Below are positions 27,127 through 36,141 of a DNA stretch of 64,000 nucleotides, piece after piece. A model generated the notes under the pieces. That model did no database searches. It was given only the letters and a program-made list of their open reading frames with translations, and was not told the DNA's origin. This stretch comes from Benzoatithermus sp963720725 (lineage in GTDB: Bacteria; Pseudomonadota; Alphaproteobacteria; Geminicoccales; Geminicoccaceae): NCBI GenBank assembly GCA_963720725.1, contig CAVRGN010000001.1, positions 1-64,000 on the forward strand, in the 5' to 3' direction. Each line of letters begins with the position of its first letter. The stretch's first letter is position 1. The position numbers and the translations under genes were made by a program.

Positions 27127-28332
27127 TCACTGTACCACGACCTCGGTCATCATCCCGCCGAGGTCCTCCTCGGCGTTGCTGAGCATCTGCAGGTTGGCGG
27201 AGCGGAGAAAGTAGGTGCCGCGCGCAACGCCGGTCAGGTCGAGGATCACGTCGGCGGATTCGCCGCCGCCCAGGGTGACTGAGTTGGTCACGTAGGCGAG
27301 ATCCTTGCCCGTGCCCTTGCCCCAGCCGCGGAACAGGCGGGCACCGCGGCCGACCACGGTCATCGGCAGGTCGGACACCAGCGTGTGGTAGCGCGTGACG
27401 TCCAGGCTCGAGAGGCGCAGCAGCACCCGCTGGCCTCTATTGGCGGTGATCAAAGCACTCTGCTTCTGCGATGCGTGAACGCCCCCGTTGTCGTCCGTCG
27501 TCGACAACACGGCGTTGATGACGGTGTCTGGGTAGCCACGCCCGTTGAGCATCGGGAAGTCGGTGTTCATGTAGGCGAAGGGCGGCGGCTGCACACCTTC
27601 GTCGGCCGCATGGAACTCGCGGTCGAAGCTGCCGAGCTGGACCGCATAGAACTTGTCGTAGCGGGTCGCCCCGTCCCCGTCATTGTAGGCGTAGTGGTCG
27701 CCGGTATGGTGGATGTAGCCGTTCAGGTTGGTGTTGTTCGGCTTCTTGTCCTGCTTGGGCCGGACATAGGCGTGGCCCAGCATGCCCATCTGCATGTGTT
27801 CCGCCGCCTCGACGTGGCAGTGGTACATGTAGGTGCCGGCCTCGGCGAAATGATAGTAGTAGGTGAAGCTGGACGAGGGCGCCACCGAGATCCCGGCCTC
27901 CGGCTCACCGTCGAATACTGTTGCGGCATTGGGATGGCCGTGAAAATGGAGCGTGTGCGGATCGAACAGATCCGGCCGCACGATCAGGCCGACGTTGGTC
28001 AGGGTGAGGTAGAGCTCGTCACCCTCGTCGACCTCGATCGCCGGTGCCGGGAAGTTGGCGGCCAGCAGACCGGTCGTGACCACGTTGGCCTCCGGGACGC
28101 CGGTGACGTCGTTGAACCCGAACGAGTAGGCCTTCTCGCCGTTGGCCATGGTCACGAAGCCGTCGCCGGCGGTCAGGCTCATGCACTTCGCGTGCGGGTG
28201 ATCGGGATCGGGCGCGTCGATCACGCCGTCGCCGTTGGTGTCGCCCGGGCATTGGACGAACACCTCGGCCTGGGCTGCCTGGGCCATGGCGAGTAGCGAG
28301 ACCCCGGCGAGAAGCAGTGCGGTGCGGTACAT
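27127..28332 (-). CDS. Multicopper oxidase-like protein with N-terminal copper ligands
   Basis: 401 aa. Signal peptide at residues 1-22. An EF-hand-like or dockerin-like DTNGDGVIDAPDPD segment is at 31-44. The first cupredoxin domain has LHFHGHPNAA (H-x-H-G, residues 129-133) and MYHCHVEAAEHMQMGMLG (171-185), which contains a Cys and Met placed like type-1 copper ligands. The C-terminal domain (RYHTLVSDLPM, ILDLTGVARGTYFLRS) lacks H-x-x-H-x-H. I recall similar proteins beside metal-oxide-reducing or metal-oxidising loci in other proteobacteria, but this is memory, not a search. Its start lies 67 bp after the stop of the giant upstream gene, with a hairpin between them. Confidence 0.87.
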   Translation of the reverse strand: MYRTALLLAGVSLLAMAQAAQAEVFVQCPGDTNGDGVIDAPDPDHPHAKCMSLTAGDGFVTMANGEKAYSFGFNDVTGVPEANVVTTGLLAANFPAPAIEVDEGDELYLTLTNVGLIVRPDLFDPHTLHFHGHPNAATVFDGEPEAGISVAPSSSFTYYYHFAEAGTYMYHCHVEAAEHMQMGMLGHAYVRPKQDKKPNNTNLNGYIHHTGDHYAYNDGDGATRYDKFYAVQLGSFDREFHAADEGVQPPPFAYMNTDFPMLNGRGYPDTVINAVLSTTDDNGGVHASQKQSALITANRGQRVLLRLSSLDVTRYHTLVSDLPMTVVGRGARLFRGWGKGTGKDLAYVTNSVTLGGGESADVILDLTGVARGTYFLRSANLQMLSNAEEDLGGMMTEVVVQ

Positions 28333-28365
28333 CGGATGCTCTCCTGGACTTGCGGGTGAGCGCCA

Positions 28366-28389
28366 CCCGGCCGGCCGCTGCCGGCCGGG
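28366..28389. terminator. Strong GC hairpin in the intergenic gap of the copper operon
   Basis: CCCGGCCGGC-CGCT-GCCGGCCGGG: a 10-bp perfect stem with a 4-base loop in the 67-bp gap after the giant gene (minus strand). No U-tract follows, so it is more likely an mRNA-stabilising or processing element, or a partial terminator that lowers expression of the following genes, than a full terminator. Confidence 0.5.
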
Positions 28390-28399
28390 CTGCTGCTCC

Positions 28400-31300
28400 T
28401 CAGGGGGTCAGGTTGGCTTGCTGGGCGACGCCGCCCGCCACCTCGTCGGCGCCGATGTCTGGCGTGGGCCCGGTCCAAGGCCGCTGGTCGCCATCGGCAT
28501 CGGTTGCGAGCGCCGAGGCCAGGTCACTGGTCAGCACGGCGGCGTCGCCCTGTCCGACCACCGCCGCCGGCGATCCGGTCAGGTGGTAGTCGAACTTGGA
28601 GAGATCGAGCGGCCCGTAGCGGACGTCGATGAAGTTCCCGCCCTCGTCGAACGCCGCTGCTACCAGAAGAGGCTGGTTCGCCGTCGTCCCGAGACCGGCC
28701 TTGACTGTCGTGCCATTGGTGCCGTTCAGCAGGGGCAGGACGAAGATAGAGTTGTAGTTGAGTCCGGTATCGCAGCTCAGGTCGCCGCCGGTGCAGCTCT
28801 TCACGTTGCTTGCGTCCACCGTCATGCTGCCGGTTCCGGCAGGCAGGACGGCGAAGTCCTGGATGTTGAGTGCCGCCGGAGACGCTTCCGAGGCCTGCTT
28901 GAGCTGGTAGGCGCCGGCAGCGACGTCGTCGATCTGGAAGAAGTAGCTGCGGTTGTTGTAGACGATGTTGTTGGTCAGCAGCGGATCGGAGAAGGCGCTG
29001 CCCAGCCTGGTCGCGGGTGAACCGGAGAGATTGCGCGTCCCGGTCAGTGCGGGCGAGTTGGCGTAGCTGACGATACCGGCTGGGTTCGGGCTCGAGCTTT
29101 GCGGCGTCAGGCCGGTGGTCCCGGGCGGGAACGAGGCGCCGTCGGTCGCCGTGCTCTGGTTGTTGACCACCGTGTTGTGGACGATGCGCGTGGTCAGGGC
29201 GTCGAGGAGCGAGATGGCCCCGCCCGCATGACCGGCCACATTGTTGGTGAAGTAATTGCCGGCCAAGTCCAGACGGTACCACTTGCTGCTGTCGGGATCC
29301 GCGGTTTCCGCCCCGTTGATCCGCTCCGCGCGAAGCCCGCCGCCGTCGCCGGCCCCGGCGAGGTTGCCATGGACCAGGTTGTTGACCACGCTCACCGAGC
29401 CCGAGCCCAGCGAGGGTGTGCCGATGCCGGCGCCGGCGGTGCCGCCGATGAAGATGCCCCCGCCGGCCGCGGTGAACGCCTGGGCGAAGGATTCGTTGAA
29501 GGCGATCGTGTTGTGCTCGATCCGGCCGCCGTCGCTGAGGCCGAGATGGCCGATGCCGGCGCCGCTCGCCTGGGCGAAGTTGCCGCAGATGAAGTTGTCG
29601 CTGACCTCGTAATTGTCGGCACCGGCGCCGATCGCGACCCCGCCGCCGGCGAGCGTGGTGAGATCGCCCTCGGCACCGTTCTTGGTGATCATGTTGTGGT
29701 GGATCGCCACGCCGTCATTCTGGGCGTCGAGGTCGAGCTGCTGCTCGCCCACAACCACGCCGCCGCCGAGGCTGCCGAGATTGGCCGTGATCACGTTGTT
29801 GGCGACCTGGGTCCCGGCCGCATAGGCGTTGATGACGACGCCACCGCCGCGGTCCGTGCCGAGGATCGTCAGGCCGTCGATCGCGGCCGGATGGTCCTTG
29901 AACAGCGTGCTGTTGGGGGCGAGCACGAGCACGCCCGCACCCTCGATGTCCGGCAGCGCGACGGGCTGCCCGGGCAGCAGATCGATAGCGCCGCCGTTGA
30001 CGACCTCGGCCAGCTTCTTGCGGTAGGCCTCGAGCCGGGTCGACGGCAGCGACAGGGCGAACAGCTTGGTGGAACCGGCCCCCGCACCCTGCAGGCGCAC
30101 CGGCTTCCACATGATCAGGTTCTCACGGTAGGTGCCCGCCTTGATCAGGATGGTGTCGCCGGGTGAGGCCGCGTCGATCGCCGCCTGGATGCTCCCGCCG
30201 GGCGCCACCGTCTGGGCCGGCGTGACGCCGACGCTGACTGTGACCGTATTCAGCGAGGTCAGCTGTGGCGCGGCGCCACGCGTGATCACCAGTTCGCCGG
30301 AGGGCGTGCCCGCCGGCACCGTGGCCACGATCTTGGTGTTCTTCCAGTCGGCGTTCTTGGCCACCATCAGCTCGACGTCGCCGATCTTGATCGTACCCTT
30401 GGCGTTGCCGAAGTTGCTGCCGGTGATGGTCAGCGTGCCGCCGGACGGGACGAACGGGCCGTCACTGCTATTGCTCGTGACCTTGTCGACGATCGGGGTG
30501 TTCTTGGGCAGCTCGCACACCAGGTTGTTCGCCACCGGCCCCGGGAACGCGGCGCGCGGCAGGATCGGCGTGTCGAGGTAGGTCGTGGTCCCCGGCATGA
30601 ACGGCAGGGTGTAGCAGGCCGAGGAGTAGATCGGGTTGAAGTGCGGGTCGATCGATCCGTCGGGCAGCGGCCCGGGATCGTTGATGCAGGCCGAGAGCAT
30701 GTTGGGCGCCACGCCCGACGGGCTCGGCACGTTGACGGTCCAGGTCGACGGCACCAGCGTGTCGAACAGGCCGAACTGGTCGGTGAAGGTCCGGCTGATC
30801 GTCGTTCCCTGCCAGTCGCGCAGTGCCACCGACATGAACGGCGGCGCGTACTTCTCGCCGAAGTTCGGCGACTTGGCGTCGAACTCGTTCGACAGGTCGT
30901 CGAGCACCAGCCCGACCGCATGGCCCGCGACCGGCGCGTCGGTCATCACCGAATAGTTCGCCACCGCGTTCTGGCCATTGCGCAGCTGCACGAACTTCAT
31001 GGCACAGCTATGACGCGGACCGGCGTTCGGCGTGGGGTAGTCGCCGGCCGGAAGACCCATGTCCTGCGCGATCCGCAGCGTCGCGGGGACGGTCGCGACC
31101 GGCCCGACGCAGGCAGGCGGCAGCAGTTCGGGCGTGGGGACGAACTCGTCGCCGAAGTCGACGTTCTTGTCGGCCTCGTCGATGATCCGGTAGGGCGACA
31201 GCTTGTCTCCGAGGTCGACGAAGCGCGGCGGGATCGCCTCGACCACGTAATTGCCCGCGGTCAGCGGGGCCGTGCCGGTGACGTTGCCGTTGGCGTCCTT

Positions 31301-33442
31301 GGTGACTTGCTCGACGAAGCCGTAGCCGCCGTCGAACACGCCCGGGCGGATCTGATTGAAGTTCTGGCCGCCGTCGAAGCAGTCCTTCTTGACCTTGCCG
31401 ATCTTGAAGTTGCCGGTTGGGCAGCCGTCGGGTTGGGCGTCGTCCCAACCGTCGGTGTGAACGATGGCGATCGCGTCGCCGTAGTGGAAGCTGTGGTCGC
31501 TCGGATCGAGCTGGTGCGCCTTGGCGCGCTCGATGTCCTCGGGGCCTTTGACGCCGCTCTCCTGCCAATCGAACGGATAGTTGTCGATGTCGGCGAGGTC
31601 GAGCTGCGTGGCATCGAACTGGCTCGCCTGCGTTACACCGGCCGGATAGAGGGCCAGCGGCGCCCGCGCGACGCCCGGCTCCCAATCCTCGACCACGCCA
31701 TAGGCCGGGTCGTTCTCGGCCCGCGTGGTGGCGATATTGACCACGCCGGTGATGTCCCCCGGCTGCCCGGCCGGGTAGTTCTTGACCCCCCACTGGATCA
31801 CGCTGGTCTGGCCGACGAAGCCCTGCACGCCTTCGAGCAGTGCTGGGCCTTGTTCGGTCCGCGACAGCTTGTTCTTGGTGTTCGGGTTCTTGACCGCCTG
31901 CTTCTGCGGATTGAGGGAGCCGAAGCTGGGGTTCTTCCAGCCATTGTCGGCCGGGATCTTCCCGCCCGCGTCGACCACCGCCGTCATGCCCGTGGGCATG
32001 AGCTTGGCGTGGTCGACCTCGGCGATCTGCCAATTGAAGTAGGGAAAGGCGGTCTCGAAGGTGAAGGTGCCGTCCGCACCGGTCGTTCCGGTCTGGTCGA
32101 GCGTGCCGTCGCGGAACCTTAGGTTGACGGGAAAGCCCGCCAGACCCTGCTCACCCGGATCGGGGAAGCCATCCGCGTCACTGTCGTAGAACACCTTCTC
32201 CTGCAGCCGGTAGAACCAGTCGTTGACCGGGATGTTGCCCAAGGCGCAGCTCGCGCCATTGTTGCAGGTCGGCGAGCCGCCCACGGCCGAGGGTGCTTCC
32301 ACCGACAGCTGCTGGAAGGCGAAGATGTTGACCAGGTCGGTATCCCAGAGGACCAGCTGGTAATTGCCCGGCGGCACGTTCGGGATCGTGAACTTGCCGT
32401 TGCCGTCGCACTGGCCGGCCCAGACGCCGGTGCCGGTGGTGCCCGTGGTCAGGTTCAGCCCGGCCCAGCACTTGACCTGCGGGTTCTTGCCGCCGTCGAA
32501 CACCGGATAGTAGGGCGGTGCGGAGGTGTGCAGGTTGGTGACCGTGCCGGTCACGGTGGCGCCGCCGGTGAGCACGCTGGCCTCGGCGAACGGCTTCACG
32601 AACCCGAACCAGGCATGCGGTCCGGCTGGTCCCACCTCGTTGAGCAGCGTCAACTCGTTGGGCTGCACCCAGATGTCGAAGGTCCGGGTGCCCTCGATCG
32701 TGTTGGTCTGCACCCAGCCCTGGCCGCGCGGCGGGACAGCGATCACGCCATACTTGCCGGGGATCAGGTTCTTGACCGTCACCATGCCGTCGGCGTCGGT
32801 CGTCAGCACGCCGCTGCCCTGCTTGGTGATGTTGCCGTCGGCGTCGTATTCGGTGCCCAAGAGGTTGCCGAACACGTCGACCACCGTCTGGCCGCCGCAA
32901 CCGCCATAGCGGCCGCAGGCGTCTTCGAGGATGAAGGTGACCCCGGCCAGCGGCAGCTCGTCGTCAGGCTCGTTGTTGATCGGGTTGGTGTCCTGGAAGG
33001 CGTAGAACGTCGCCTGCGCCGCCGGCAGCGGGCCCTTGACCACGGGCACGGTCACGTCATCGCCGCCGGTGAAGGCGGCCCCGCCCACCGTCGCGCCGGC
33101 ATTGTCGCCGATCGGCAGCACCGAGATGTAGTAGCGCTGACCCAACTCGACGATCTTGGGATCGTTGAGGATCGTCGAGACGTCGGCATCGGTGCCGGTC
33201 GCGAGTACCGGCATGTAGCTCTTGTGGAAGTTCACACTCAGGCTGTTGGGGTCGTTGGTCTTCTGGAGATCCGGGAAGGTCTCGTCACGCTCCAACGTGA
33301 AGTGGTACTGCGTGATCTGGTTACCGTCCGCGTCCTTGACCTGTAGGCTCGTCGCCCCTGCCGGCGCGGCCAGCCATAAAGACAGCAGTCCCAACGCGGT
33401 CGACGACAGCAGCCGTGCCCGCCCGTTCCTGTGACCGATCAT
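28400..33442 (-). CDS. Giant secreted protein: CNA-B/SdrD-like repeats, IPT domain and right-handed beta-helix
   Basis: About 1,680 aa. ATG 33442 is preferred over an in-frame TTG at 33466 because AAGGGAG lies just upstream. A signal peptide ends at APAGATS. Residues about 150-450 are prealbumin/CNA-B-like units (LAGVTFILEDACGRYGGCGG, TIPNVPPGNYQLVLWDTDLV, VFYDSDADGFPDPGEQGLAGFPV, the last SdrD-like). Residues about 970-1070 form an IPT/TIG domain (GGTLTITGSNFGNAKGTIKIG). Residues about 1075-1500 are a pectate-lyase-like beta-helix (GGSIQAAIDAASPGDTILIKAGTYREN, many N-x-I-x-x-N turns). The C-terminus ends in DIGADEVAGG. No active site is seen. As first gene of the operon it is a candidate scaffold or adhesin secreted with the copper oxidases. 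Confidence 0.85.
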   Translation of the reverse strand: MIGHRNGRARLLSSTALGLLSLWLAAPAGATSLQVKDADGNQITQYHFTLERDETFPDLQKTNDPNSLSVNFHKSYMPVLATGTDADVSTILNDPKIVELGQRYYISVLPIGDNAGATVGGAAFTGGDDVTVPVVKGPLPAAQATFYAFQDTNPINNEPDDELPLAGVTFILEDACGRYGGCGGQTVVDVFGNLLGTEYDADGNITKQGSGVLTTDADGMVTVKNLIPGKYGVIAVPPRGQGWVQTNTIEGTRTFDIWVQPNELTLLNEVGPAGPHAWFGFVKPFAEASVLTGGATVTGTVTNLHTSAPPYYPVFDGGKNPQVKCWAGLNLTTGTTGTGVWAGQCDGNGKFTIPNVPPGNYQLVLWDTDLVNIFAFQQLSVEAPSAVGGSPTCNNGASCALGNIPVNDWFYRLQEKVFYDSDADGFPDPGEQGLAGFPVNLRFRDGTLDQTGTTGADGTFTFETAFPYFNWQIAEVDHAKLMPTGMTAVVDAGGKIPADNGWKNPSFGSLNPQKQAVKNPNTKNKLSRTEQGPALLEGVQGFVGQTSVIQWGVKNYPAGQPGDITGVVNIATTRAENDPAYGVVEDWEPGVARAPLALYPAGVTQASQFDATQLDLADIDNYPFDWQESGVKGPEDIERAKAHQLDPSDHSFHYGDAIAIVHTDGWDDAQPDGCPTGNFKIGKVKKDCFDGGQNFNQIRPGVFDGGYGFVEQVTKDANGNVTGTAPLTAGNYVVEAIPPRFVDLGDKLSPYRIIDEADKNVDFGDEFVPTPELLPPACVGPVATVPATLRIAQDMGLPAGDYPTPNAGPRHSCAMKFVQLRNGQNAVANYSVMTDAPVAGHAVGLVLDDLSNEFDAKSPNFGEKYAPPFMSVALRDWQGTTISRTFTDQFGLFDTLVPSTWTVNVPSPSGVAPNMLSACINDPGPLPDGSIDPHFNPIYSSACYTLPFMPGTTTYLDTPILPRAAFPGPVANNLVCELPKNTPIVDKVTSNSSDGPFVPSGGTLTITGSNFGNAKGTIKIGDVELMVAKNADWKNTKIVATVPAGTPSGELVITRGAAPQLTSLNTVTVSVGVTPAQTVAPGGSIQAAIDAASPGDTILIKAGTYRENLIMWKPVRLQGAGAGSTKLFALSLPSTRLEAYRKKLAEVVNGGAIDLLPGQPVALPDIEGAGVLVLAPNSTLFKDHPAAIDGLTILGTDRGGGVVINAYAAGTQVANNVITANLGSLGGGVVVGEQQLDLDAQNDGVAIHHNMITKNGAEGDLTTLAGGGVAIGAGADNYEVSDNFICGNFAQASGAGIGHLGLSDGGRIEHNTIAFNESFAQAFTAAGGGIFIGGTAGAGIGTPSLGSGSVSVVNNLVHGNLAGAGDGGGLRAERINGAETADPDSSKWYRLDLAGNYFTNNVAGHAGGAISLLDALTTRIVHNTVVNNQSTATDGASFPPGTTGLTPQSSSPNPAGIVSYANSPALTGTRNLSGSPATRLGSAFSDPLLTNNIVYNNRSYFFQIDDVAAGAYQLKQASEASPAALNIQDFAVLPAGTGSMTVDASNVKSCTGGDLSCDTGLNYNSIFVLPLLNGTNGTTVKAGLGTTANQPLLVAAAFDEGGNFIDVRYGPLDLSKFDYHLTGSPAAVVGQGDAAVLTSDLASALATDADGDQRPWTGPTPDIGADEVAGGVAQQANLTP

Positions 33443-34061
33443 CCCCGTACACTCCCTTCCCGCCAAACCAGGTTCCCGTCATTGACCAGCCCGCGCTCGC
33501 CGAACGAGCCGACGGGCGAGGGAGACTCCCCCTCGCCAACCCCGAACCGGCCACCGGCGCCGTGTCGCGGCCGGCTCGCGTCGAATTCCACGGTGCTCAA
33601 ACCGCTGATCTGCATTTGCTTCGGCATAGCTCGAGCCATTCGATCCAGAATTTCCGATCGACTGTGTAACGTCGTTGAAATGGCTGCCGACCACATGAGC
33701 GGTAAGCTCGAACGATTTTGCGGCGCAATGGCAGCCTCGTCGCCCGACAGCGTTACTTTATCTTAATCAGAAGCAAAAGTCCGAATGCGCTTCAATATGC
33801 ACTATGTTACATAAACTGATCGCTTCGCGCGGATTTACTATTGTATTTGATGTCAAGAAGCATTTTATCAATCTATGCATAATAGTATGCAGATCAAACC
33901 GGACGTCAGACACTTCCTACGCTGAAGCATACCGCGATGCTGTATGCTCGCGCGCCAGTGCTGTCCGAGACTTGTGCATGTCGCACGCTACCGGAGCCTA
34001 CCACCACCACACCGGCATCGAGACGAATCTCCCCAGATCGACAGAGCGCCCATCGAAGAAC
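33443..34061. promoter_or_regulatory. AT-rich upstream region of the 25-kb secretion operon
   Basis: About 620 bp without a credible gene. The part from 33750 to 33900 is much more AT-rich than the rest of the window and contains two palindromes: TATGT-T-ACATA (33803-33813) and TGCATA-ATAG-TATGCA (33876-33891). Since the whole secretion operon starts just downstream on the minus strand, its promoter and operator should be here. I could not place a -35/-10 pair with confidence. Confidence 0.5.
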
Positions 34062-34211
34062 GTATCCCTCCGGCGGGCACCCTGTCGTCGTCCGGTGGCG
34101 TGCTCGACCCTGGCGAGCTGGCAAACGGAGGGCAATAGGTGTCCGCCTACCGCGAAGCGGGCACCAACGAAGCGGGTGCCAAGCGTCGGCGCTGGCCGGA
34201 TGCTTTGAAGC
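34062..34211 (+). mobile_element. IS66-family end with start of tnpA, truncated
   Basis: GTATCCCTCCGGCGGGCACC at 34062 resembles the IS66 end at 35421 (17 of 20 positions). A GTG at 34139 then opens VSAYREAGTNEAGAKRRRWPDALK, the N-terminus of IS66 TnpA. The frame is cut at 34211 by the end of an IS256 element. The rest of this IS66 was not found on the far side of that element, so the junction has been rearranged. Confidence 0.65.
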
Positions 34212-34300
34212 GTAGTTGTGTGTGTAAAGCTCTGCAATTTGGTCCTGGCCGCTGATGTGGTTGACCCGGTGGGCAACGCGCAGCGTTGTCCCCCGGGCTT

Positions 34301-35412
34301 TCAGGCGGCGAGCCTGAGCTGTTCCTTCTGGTGCTCGCGCAGATCCTCCATGTTCAGGTAACGATGCTGCTCCAGCCAGTTCTCGTGCGTCTCGACCGCC
34401 AATGCCCGGACCAGCCGCAGGCAGCTTTCGGTGTTCGGAAAAATCCGGACGACATGGGTGCGCCGTTTGATCTCCTCGTTCAGCCGTTCCAGCATGTTCG
34501 TGGACTTCATGTGCTTGTGATGCTGACGCGGCAGCCGGTAGAAGGTCAGCGTCTCCTCGATGTTCTCCTCGACCCAGCCAGTGAGCTTGGGGTATTTGGC
34601 CTGCCACTTCGCCAGCCAAGCGGCCAGGTCCCGCCGTGCTTCGCCAAGATCGCGCCGGTCGTAGAGCCAGCGCAGCTCCTGTAGGCAGTCGTCGTCGACC
34701 TTGCGCGGCACATAGTCGAGCGCGTTCCTCAAGAAGTGCACGTAGCAGCGCTGATAGGCCGCTTCCGCCAGCGCCTCGCGGAGCGCCGCGCGGAGCCCGG
34801 CGTGATCGTCGGCCACCACGAACTCGACCCCGCGCAGGCCGCGACCCTTGAGCCCGAGCAGGAAGTCGCGCCAGCTCGACCGGCTCTCCCGGTTGGCGAC
34901 CTCGACCCCGAGCACGCTGCGCCTTCCGTCCCAGCCGACCGCCACCGCGATCAGCACCGCCTGGCTGCGGATCACCCCGGCCTCGCGGACCCGCTCGTAG
35001 CGGGCGTCCAGGATCAGATAGGGATAGGGCTCCTCGAGGCGGCGGCCGGCAAACTGGGCGAGCCCAGCATCCAGCCGCTTGTTGATGGTGCTGATACTCG
35101 AGGCCGAAAAGCTGTGGCCGCAGAGTTCCTCGGTGATCGCCTTCACCTTCCGGGTCGACACGCCCTGCACGTACATCTCCGCCAGGGCCGCCACCAGTGC
35201 CCGCTCGGAGCGCTGGTAGCGCTCGAACAGCTCGGTCGAGAACCGGCCGCCGCGATCCTGCGGCACGCGCAGCTCCAGCTTGCCGACCCGCGTCACCAGC
35301 GTGCGGCCATAGTACCCCGACCGGTAGCCGAGCCGATCCTCCGTCCGTGCGCCTTTGGGCGCGCCGACTGTCTCGGTCATCTCCGCCTCCAGCACCTCCT
35401 GCAGCGCGGTCC
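34301..35412 (-). pseudogene. IS256 transposase, main (3') part
   Basis: About 370 aa of an IS256/mutator-type transposase: RTALQEVLEAEMTETVGAPKG, LGYRSGYYGRTLVTRVG, YLILDARYERVREAG (first Asp), VEFVVADDHAGLRAAL (second Asp) and a C-terminal Glu in NMLERLNEEIKRRT. The start codon and first 28 codons are missing here because they lie at 40331-40415, beyond an insertion. Joined there, the two parts total 1,197 nt, an exact multiple of three, and give a complete 398-aa protein. Confidence 0.9.
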
Positions 35413-35420
35413 GCATCAGC
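35413..35420. repeat. Target-site duplication, left copy
   Basis: GCATCAGC, identical to 40331-40338. It abuts an IS66-type end (GTAACCCTCC at 35421). Eight bases is the standard IS66 duplication length. Removing the block between the copies restores the IS256 transposase frame. Confidence 0.9.
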
Positions 35421-35625
35421 GTAACCCTCCGGCGAGGACCACGGTCCGATCGCTCCGCCGGCGTACCTGCTCGTGCTGAGTTCAGGCGGCGTTGCTGCTG
35501 CGGGCTGCGGTTGGCGGTCGCCACATGATCGCCGCACGGACGCCGCCGCAATCCGAGCCGACGAAGAGCCATGATTTCCGGCCGAGCGCCACGCCGCGCA
35601 GCGCTCGTTCGGCCGCGTTGTTGGT
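35421..35625 (-). pseudogene. IS66 transposase C-terminal fragment with IS end
   Basis: The IS66-type end GTAACCCTCCGGCGAGGACC begins at 35421. The minus-strand frame ending at 35482 reads TNNAAERALRGVALGRKSWLFVGSDCGG, the conserved tail of IS66 TnpC, followed by a short aberrant end. It differs in sequence from the intact IS66 at 37789-40330, so it is a separate element. Upstream it is fused in frame to an IS110 fragment, making a chimeric open frame that is not a real protein. Confidence 0.8.
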
Positions 35626-36141
35626 GGCCTGAAAGGTGAGCGCGATCACTGGCCCGACACCTGGCGTGGTCATCAGCCGGCGGCAGAGTGGGTCATCGCG
35701 CACGGTGTCGAGCAGGCGTTTGTGCAGCAGGTCATATTGCGTCCGCACCGCCGCATGCGCCTCGAGCAGCGCTGTGATGACCATGTCGAGCGCTTCGTTG
35801 CCCTCGATCAGCTCGCGCACACGCTGGCGAAAGCCGCCCTTACCGACGACGCCGACCCGCAGGCCAAAATTCTTGAGCGTGCCCTGGACTTCGGCCTCGA
35901 GATCCAGCATCTTGGCCTGGAGTAGCTTGCGTGCGGTTAACAGCAGCCGGCGTTCCTGGCTTGCCGACGTCTTGATGTGTACCGGGCGGTAGAGACCAAC
36001 CCGCATCATCTGCGCGATTCCGCGCGCGTCGTTGCGATCGGTCTTGTTGCGCTGTGCCGAGAGGGCGCTGCGCATGTGCTGGGCTTCGACGCAGATCACC
36101 GGCAGACCGGCCTCGGCCAGACCGGCGTGGAGCCATTGCGA
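35626..36141 (-). pseudogene. IS110-family transposase fragment
   Basis: About 172 aa of the middle of a DEDD/IS110 transposase: VEAQHMRSALSAQRNKTDRNDARGIAQ (conserved K-T-D-x-x-D), RPVHIKTSASQERRLLLTARK and LMTTPGVGPVIALTF, the start of the Transposase_20 domain. The N-terminus is cut by the IS256 end at 36142, and the C-terminus is cut by IS66 sequence at 35625. Confidence 0.85.

Noticed and set aside
33906..35537. A long minus-strand frame overlapping the IS256 transposase
   Set aside because: It is an alternative frame of the transposase on the same strand, Arg/Gly-rich, with no domain.
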